A stretch of 18,324 bases of DNA. Origin: RXOA01 sp964547105. GTDB lineage: Bacteria > Bipolaricaulota > Bipolaricaulia > UBA7950 > UBA9294. A model generated the notes under the pieces. The model was not told where the DNA came from, did no database searches, and saw only the letters and a program-made list of their open reading frames with translations. Made by a program: the position numbers and the translations under genes. The DNA lies in the NCBI GenBank assembly GCA_964547105.1, contig CAZJLO010000037.1, positions 1 to 18,324 on the forward strand, read 5' to 3'. Positions 13,556-18,324 of this stretch are shown in pieces (position 1 is the stretch's first letter; each line of letters starts with the position of its first letter).

Positions 13556-15550
13556 ATGGATAGCATATGGAGTCCCCCTTCCTCCGGCAGCTTTGACTAC
13601 GAGGCATCACGGAGAGCCGTGAAGCAACTGGCGCATGCGCTGCGGGCGTGTGAGCTTCTTCACAGCAACCTCGATCTGGCCCAGGTGTTTGACAGCGTTG
13701 TCCAGGGAGCCGTCGACCTTGGCTATCGCCGTGCCGTGCTCAACATCCGTGACCTGGAATCGGGAACTCTGAGCCCGGTAGCGTTCGCGGGGCTCGTTCC
13801 CGCAGAAGTCGAGCGTTTGCAGACGACCCGCTACACCCTGGACGAAGTGCGGCCCTTGCTTGACGAACGTTTCCGGATCAGCCAATCGTTCTTTGTTCGA
13901 GAAGGCGACGTGGACTGGGATGCAGTGCTTGGAGATCGCTATGTGATCTCCCCTAAGCGGGGAAACCCGTGCGACGAGACATGGCATCCTGAAGACGCGT
14001 TGATCGTCCCTCTTCTTGGGACGGACGGAGCACTCCTGGGGATGTTGTCGTTGGACGACCCAGCGGACCAACTCCGTCCAAGAGAAGACGGCGTGCGACT
14101 CATCGAGGCATACACCAATCAAGCGTCAATCGCGATGGTCAATGCGACGCTCCTGGAGAGACTGCAGGAAGAACTCCTGGACAGCGCGCTAACGGAAAAT
14201 GCTTTGCGGGAGAGCGAAAGCAGGTATCGGACCATCTTCGAAGCAAGTGCTGATGCGATCATCGTTCTGGATGAGGATTGGCGCATCACGGTTGCCAATC
14301 CTGCGACCAGCCGGATCAGCGGATACGACCAAGAAGAACTAGTGGGTTCGCCGATCGATCTGTTCTTGAACGTGTCGGATGCGAAGACGGAGAAGACTGT
14401 CGAGGAGGCATCCGAGCGAGGCGGAACGCTCGAGGGGCGATCAACCGGGATCCGGCGTGACGGCACGCCGTTCGATGTCGAACTTCAGCGGGCAACCATT
14501 TCCCTGGACCAGGAGCGCCGGACGCTGCTGGTCGTCAAAGACATCAGCCAGCGTGTCCTGGCAGAGCAACGTGCCGAGCAAGCCAACGAGCGCATTCGCC
14601 GGTTGCATGACGCCGCGTTGCGGCTAGCGGCTTGCGAGTCGGAGGAAGGGATCTGCCGGCTGACGGTTGCGGTAGGGGAGAGCGTGCTCTCTCATGATTT
14701 CTGCGCTCTATATTTGGAGAGTAACGGGCGGCTGGTTCTCGGTGCATGCTCGGGCGATGTCGATCCTGTGGGGAGCGCGCTTCCGCTCCGCTACGGCAGC
14801 TGTGTGGCAAGTGCATTCCACACGATGGAGCCGGTAATCGTCCAGGAATCGGGGCGGTCAAAGCCTTGCGGGCAAGGGCAATCGGCGCACATATCCGCTC
14901 TTTCCGTTCCGGTGGGCAAGGTTGCTGCGCTGTACATTGCATCTTGGGAACCGCGGACGTTCTCCGAAGAAGATGTCCACACGATCGAGCTTCTTGCCGG
15001 GCACGTCGCCGAAGCGATCCGCAGGCTTCGCCTACAAGAGACTCTGCGATCCCAAGCCATGCTCGACCCACTCACCGGAGTGTACAACAGACGATATTTC
15101 AACGAGGTGATCGAGCAGGAGATCACCCGGTCGGAACGCTACAAGCACTCGGTGGGGTTCTTGATGATCGACGTCAATCGCTTTAAGGAAGTCAACGACC
15201 TGCTTGGCCACCAAGTCGGCGATCTCGTTCTGCGGGACGTTGCAACGCTTCTGCGCGAAAGCGTGCGAGATGTCGATTGGGTGGTCCGCTACGGTGGCGA
15301 CGAATTCCTGATCGTACTTCCCGAGACGCCAAGACGGTTTGAGACGGTGCGGACACGGCTGGAGAGAGCGATGGTCGCTTGGAGCAGCCAAACCGCGCTG
15401 GTCGATTTTCCGCTGACACTCGCTGTCGGGTGGGCCGAATGGAATCCGCTGATGCCGCGACCCTTGGAGCAGGTTCTGGCGGAAGCGGATCGCAAGATGT
15501 ACGACGACAAGTTGAGGTTCTGCCGGGCGAGCGAGAAGAAGCTCGGCTGA
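13556..15550 (+). CDS. GAF-PAS-GAF-GGDEF diguanylate cyclase
   Basis: A 664-residue soluble sensor enzyme that makes cyclic di-GMP from two GTP. In order: a GAF domain (about 20-205, LNIRDLESGTLSPVAFAGL to AYTNQASIAMVNATLL), a PAS domain (about 218-335, YRTIFEASADAIIVLDEDW to VVKDISQR), a second GAF (about 345-490, with several Cys), and the GGDEF domain (about 495-655, starting DPLTGVYNRRYFNE). The active site is GGDEF at 580-584, and RDVD at 571-574 is the product-inhibition I-site at the standard five-residue distance, so activity and feedback are both expected. There are no membrane segments, so the signal is internal. ATG 13556 is chosen over the GTG immediately before it; the ribosome site is weak. 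It follows the cAMP cyclase on the same strand, but a 211-base gap argues for separate transcription. Confidence 0.94.
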   Translation: MDSIWSPPSSGSFDYEASRRAVKQLAHALRACELLHSNLDLAQVFDSVVQGAVDLGYRRAVLNIRDLESGTLSPVAFAGLVPAEVERLQTTRYTLDEVRPLLDERFRISQSFFVREGDVDWDAVLGDRYVISPKRGNPCDETWHPEDALIVPLLGTDGALLGMLSLDDPADQLRPREDGVRLIEAYTNQASIAMVNATLLERLQEELLDSALTENALRESESRYRTIFEASADAIIVLDEDWRITVANPATSRISGYDQEELVGSPIDLFLNVSDAKTEKTVEEASERGGTLEGRSTGIRRDGTPFDVELQRATISLDQERRTLLVVKDISQRVLAEQRAEQANERIRRLHDAALRLAACESEEGICRLTVAVGESVLSHDFCALYLESNGRLVLGACSGDVDPVGSALPLRYGSCVASAFHTMEPVIVQESGRSKPCGQGQSAHISALSVPVGKVAALYIASWEPRTFSEEDVHTIELLAGHVAEAIRRLRLQETLRSQAMLDPLTGVYNRRYFNEVIEQEITRSERYKHSVGFLMIDVNRFKEVNDLLGHQVGDLVLRDVATLLRESVRDVDWVVRYGGDEFLIVLPETPRRFETVRTRLERAMVAWSSQTALVDFPLTLAVGWAEWNPLMPRPLEQVLAEADRKMYDDKLRFCRASEKKLG

Positions 15551-15640
15551 CCCACCTCGTGCAGCGCCGCCCCTTGCTCGGTAAACTGCAACCAGGCTCG
15601 GCTTTGCCCAGAGAATTTTTTTCGGAAGCGAGGAAAAACC

Positions 15641-17092
15641 ATGGCTGCACAAGGCGTGACACCCCGCAGTGAAGACTACGCACGCTGGTACACGGATGTC
15701 GTACAGATGACCGATCTGGCCGACTACGCACCAGTGCGCGGCTGCATGATCATCAAACCCTATGGCTATGAGCTGTGGGAAAGCATCAAGTCCGCCCTGG
15801 ACATGCGCTTCAAGGCGACCGGTCACAAGAACGCCTATTTCCCGCTGTTTATCCCGATGAGTTTCATTCAGAAAGAAGCTGAACACGTAGAGGGTTTCGC
15901 GCCGGAGCTGGCCGTCGTTACCCACGGCGGTGGCAAGGAGTTGGAGGAGCCGCTCGTCGTTCGTCCCACCTCCGAAACCATCATTGGTCATGCCTTCTCG
16001 GATTGGATCCAGTCATACCGCGACCTGCCGATGCTGATCAATCAGTGGGCCAATGTTGTGCGCTGGGAGAAGCGACCCCGCCTATTCCTGCGAACCACGG
16101 AATTCCTCTGGCAAGAGGGCCATACCGCTCATGCGACCGAGGAAGAAGCACGGGTCGAGACCTTGCAGATGTTGGACGTGTATGCCGATGTGGCCGTCAA
16201 TGAAGCCGCCATTCCCGTGATCAAGGGACTCAAGAGCCCGCAAGAGAAGTTCGCCGGGGCAACCGAGTCTTACGCCATCGAAGCGATGATGGGCAACACA
16301 TGGGCGCTGCAGTCGGGAACCTCGCACTTCCTAGGCCAAAATTTTGCCAAGGCGTTCAACATTCAGTACTTGGATGAAGACAACGAGCAGCAGTACGCAT
16401 GGACCACATCGTGGGGCGTATCCACCCGCATGGTCGGCGGCGTCATCATGGCGCACGGCGACGACAAGGGCCTGAGGCTCCCGCCTCGCATCGCGCCGAT
16501 CCAAGTGGTGATCACCCCCATTTGGAAGACGGACGAAGACAAGGAAACCGTGTTCGCGTTCGCAGACGAAGTGAAAGCAATGCTCGACGACGCAGGCATC
16601 CGTCTGCATCTCGATGCGCGTGACGGCCTCTCCCCCGGCTTCAAGTTCAACGACTGGGAAATGCGCGGCGTGCCCGTACGACTGGAAATCGGCCCACGTG
16701 ACGTCGAAGGTAATTCTGTCATGTCCGCCCGACGCGACGTGCCCGGCCGCGATGGCAAGCAAGTGCTCCCCGTCGAAGGATTGGAGCTGGCGATTGCCGA
16801 GTTGCTGGAGAACATCCAAAGCTCGATGCTCGAGTCGGCCACCCAGTTCCGTGACGAGCACCTGCACGAAGCCTCCACCTACGACGAACTCAAAGAGATC
16901 GTGGGCAACGGCTGGGGTCTCATGTGGCACTGCGGTACCCGCGAATGTGAAGACAAGATCAAGGAAGAGACAAAAGCTACGTCCCGCTGTTTCCCGATGG
17001 ATGAGAACCCGGAATGGAACCCCGAAGGCCAGGTCTGCGCCGTGTGCGGCAAGCCGGCCTTTGGCAAAGCGTATTTCTCCCGAGCTTACTAG
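15641..17092 (+). CDS. proS: Prolyl-tRNA synthetase, archaeal/eukaryotic type (ProS type 3)
   Basis: A 483-residue class II aminoacyl-tRNA synthetase charging tRNA-Pro. It lacks the roughly 180-residue INS editing domain of typical bacterial ProRS and instead has the C-terminal zinc-binding domain of the archaeal/eukaryotic type. Visible marks are IIKPYGYELWESIK (motif 1 region), RPTSETIIGHAF, RTTEFLWQEGHTAH (motif 2), GTSHFLGQNFAKAF and the HGDDKGLRLPPRIAPIQVVI segment (motif 3 and anticodon-binding domain). The tail has CGTRECEDKIKEE and CAVCGKPAFGKAYFSRAY, with four cysteines for zinc and the family's final tyrosine. AGGA at 15631-15634 is correctly spaced before the ATG. Glycine codons are mostly GGC here, whereas neighbours use more GGA and GGG, which may reflect high expression or different ancestry. 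Confidence 0.97.
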   Translation: MAAQGVTPRSEDYARWYTDVVQMTDLADYAPVRGCMIIKPYGYELWESIKSALDMRFKATGHKNAYFPLFIPMSFIQKEAEHVEGFAPELAVVTHGGGKELEEPLVVRPTSETIIGHAFSDWIQSYRDLPMLINQWANVVRWEKRPRLFLRTTEFLWQEGHTAHATEEEARVETLQMLDVYADVAVNEAAIPVIKGLKSPQEKFAGATESYAIEAMMGNTWALQSGTSHFLGQNFAKAFNIQYLDEDNEQQYAWTTSWGVSTRMVGGVIMAHGDDKGLRLPPRIAPIQVVITPIWKTDEDKETVFAFADEVKAMLDDAGIRLHLDARDGLSPGFKFNDWEMRGVPVRLEIGPRDVEGNSVMSARRDVPGRDGKQVLPVEGLELAIAELLENIQSSMLESATQFRDEHLHEASTYDELKEIVGNGWGLMWHCGTRECEDKIKEETKATSRCFPMDENPEWNPEGQVCAVCGKPAFGKAYFSRAY

Positions 17093-17117
17093 ATCAATCG
17101 CATCATCAAATGCCAGC

Positions 17118-17143
17118 GAAGCGGGGCCGTCGGGCCCCGCTTC
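17118..17143 (+). terminator. Strong hairpin after proS, probable terminator
   Basis: GAAGCGGGGCC and GGCCCCGCTTC form a perfect 11-pair GC-rich stem with a GTCG loop, 25 bases after the proS stop. No clear T-run follows. Symmetry means it could also act on transcripts leaving intI from the other side, so it may separate proS and the integrase in both directions. Confidence 0.75.
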
Positions 17144-17220
17144 AGTTGCTGCACACAGCAGTCGGCACCAAGATCAAAGACTTGGCCTCGAATCCGAAAA
17201 ATCGGCAAGCCAACGTGGGC

Positions 17221-18189
17221 TCACTCCACAAGCGCATCGAGCGGACTGCGAGTGCCCACACCAGGCTGCTGCATGACGTGAGTGTAGATCATGGTGGTCT
17301 GGACATCCTTGTGGCCGAGGAGTTCTTGAACTGTACGGATGTCGTAGCCTGCCTCAAGAAGATGCGTAGCAAACGAGTGACGAAAGGTATGGCAGGTCAC
17401 GCGCTTCGTGATGCCCGCATCAATTGAAGCTTGCTCAACTACGCGAGAGAGTGTACTGGGATGGACATACCACCGTTGCCATCGGCCAGAGTCAGGTTCC
17501 ATGACGCATCGACGCGACGGGAAAAGAAACTGCCAGCCGAGCTCTCTCGCAGCAGTAGGGCGCTTGTGCTCAACCGAGCTTGGAATCTGGACATACCCTC
17601 GCCCCTTTCGTAGATCCTTGCCATGTTGCAGGGTGACATGGTGTATCTGGGCGGAAATGGAGTCGCGCAAGCTGATCGGCAGCATCGTGATACGATCCTT
17701 GTTCCCCTTCCCACCCCGGATCACGATCTGCCCTCGATCCAAGTCGGCATCCATTACGCGCAGCGTGCAGCACTCCATCAGCCGAAGACCGGAGTCGTAG
17801 AGCAGTCGGGTCATGAGCCCATGCATGCTTCCGGGATGTGTGGCAGCAAGGACTCGTCGTACCTCGTCCTGCGAAAGCACAGTCGGTAGTCGGATTGGAC
17901 GTTTTGCTCGAACCGCGTCGAACTCCCCGATGTTCCTCTTGATCACATCACGGAAGAGGAAGACGATTGCGTTGAGGGCTTGGTTCTGGGGTGACGCGGC
18001 GACGTGGCGACGAACGGCAAGGTGCGTGAGAAAGGACTCGACGTGCTCGGCTGTCATGTCTCCCGGATGAATCCACACTCCCATCGCGTCGCGATGGAAG
18101 CGAACGATCCAGCGAGTGTACGACGCCTCCGTGCGTGGCGAGTAGTGCTTGGTGCGGCACACTTGGCGAACTTGCTCCAGCAGCTTCAT
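17221..18189 (-). CDS. intI: Integron integrase (IntI-type tyrosine recombinase)
   Basis: A 322-residue site-specific tyrosine recombinase. The N-terminal SAM-like core-binding domain begins LLEQVRQVCRTKHYSPRTEASY and covers about residues 3-90. The catalytic domain holds Arg136 (SGLRLMECC), a Lys in GGKGNKDR (161-164), His267 and Arg270 (CHTFRHSF), His293 (LGHKD) and the nucleophile Tyr302 (MIYTHV), so it appears active. The segment ELGWQFLFPS to WQRWYVHPS (about 216-244) is the extra region specific to integron integrases, absent from XerC/XerD. ATG 18189 gives the standard IntI beginning; the frame extends 38 codons upstream without similarity. The cassette side of an integron normally lies beyond the integrase start, here to the right. 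Transcribed towards proS, with the strong hairpin between. Confidence 0.93.
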   Translation of the reverse strand: MKLLEQVRQVCRTKHYSPRTEASYTRWIVRFHRDAMGVWIHPGDMTAEHVESFLTHLAVRRHVAASPQNQALNAIVFLFRDVIKRNIGEFDAVRAKRPIRLPTVLSQDEVRRVLAATHPGSMHGLMTRLLYDSGLRLMECCTLRVMDADLDRGQIVIRGGKGNKDRITMLPISLRDSISAQIHHVTLQHGKDLRKGRGYVQIPSSVEHKRPTAARELGWQFLFPSRRCVMEPDSGRWQRWYVHPSTLSRVVEQASIDAGITKRVTCHTFRHSFATHLLEAGYDIRTVQELLGHKDVQTTMIYTHVMQQPGVGTRSPLDALVE

Positions 18190-18324
18190 TGCTGTAGGCT
18201 GGCGCGCAATAATACGGATGTCAACATGAGAGTATAAACGAGATGATAGGATAGTAAGGAAGATCCTCAACCATGGCACGAGTGCTGTCGCGCTATCATG
18301 CACGGCTGCAAGCTAATCATGGTT
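18190..18324. other. Region upstream of intI where attI would be expected; unresolved
   Basis: In most integrons the attI recombination site lies just upstream of intI. Only 135 bases are present here. I see no attC-like long palindrome and no clear GTTRRRY core; the nearest is GTTGAGG on the minus strand at 18266-18272, one base off. AACCATG at 18269-18275 and CATGGTT at 18318-18324 are inverted copies 42 bases apart, of unknown meaning. The stretch is AT-richer than the rest of the window. Confidence 0.35.
18209..18238 (-). promoter_or_regulatory. Candidate intI promoter
   Basis: On the minus strand TATTAT (18214-18209) matches the -10 consensus at 5 of 6, with TTTATA (18238-18233) as a -35 at an 18-base spacing. 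A perfect TTGACA (18224-18219) lies between them but has no good -10 at 17 bases. The box lies about 20 bases before ATG 18189, giving a very short leader. No LexA-type CTGT-N8-ACAG box is visible. Confidence 0.35.

Noticed and set aside
13333..13566. Minus-strand frame of about 77 codons with a hydrophobic stretch, in the gap between the two signalling genes
   Set aside because: No Shine-Dalgarno site and no family pattern. It spans both neighbouring gene ends and the probable regulatory palindrome, so it is more likely chance.
15590..15622. T-run at 15616-15622 before proS as an intrinsic terminator of the diguanylate cyclase transcript
   Set aside because: The bases before it form only a three-pair stem (GGC with GCC), too weak for a terminator by eye.
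17093..17220. attC-like site between proS and intI, from the strong palindrome there
   Set aside because: The 11-pair stem lacks the bipartite core sites and bulges of attC and sits where a terminator for proS is expected.

Overview
The window is GC-rich bacterial DNA from an organism I cannot name. Supporting traits are Shine-Dalgarno-led, tightly overlapping genes, Feo iron uptake, class III cyclase and GGDEF signalling proteins, an archaeal/eukaryotic-type prolyl-tRNA synthetase and an integron-type integrase. Gene content fits an uncultivated or environmental lineage, but no marker here fixes the phylum. Coding density is high and no gene-free stretch exceeds about 210 bases.

Left part, minus strand (1-1684): a compact operon reading leftwards with an N-acetylmuramoyl-L-alanine amidase, an endonuclease III-related DNA glycosylase and the beginning of a glycerate 2-kinase that runs off the edge. 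It diverges from the metal region across a regulatory gap (1685-1894) that holds a Fur-like palindrome.

Metal-transport island (1895-10920): feoA, a Fur-family regulator with an unusual C-terminal extension, and feoB are joined by overlapping start and stop codons. Next on the same strand is a complete ABC-3 (ZnuABC/TroABCD-type) metal importer: binding protein, ATPase, permease. A second ABC-3 importer faces it on the minus strand and meets it tail to tail, with the two permease stop codons overlapping. The second operon is headed by a well-conserved nickel regulator NikR, followed by a divergent binding protein without the usual histidine set, a FmdE-domain protein, an ATPase and a permease. 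The arrangement suggests a NikR-controlled nickel (or related metal) importer built from the zinc/manganese-type ABC family, with FmdE as an accessory. A direct repeat of GTAACAC lies at the nikR start.

Signalling region (11050-15550, plus strand): an adenylate cyclase fused to a TolB-like domain and TPR repeats, then a GAF-PAS-GAF-GGDEF diguanylate cyclase. Between them is an AT-richer gap with a hairpin and a short palindrome.

Right part (15641-18324): proS with a strong hairpin after it, then a minus-strand integron integrase (intI) with all catalytic residues and the integron-specific insertion. The expected attI site and cassette array would lie at or just beyond the right edge; no cassette is visible here.
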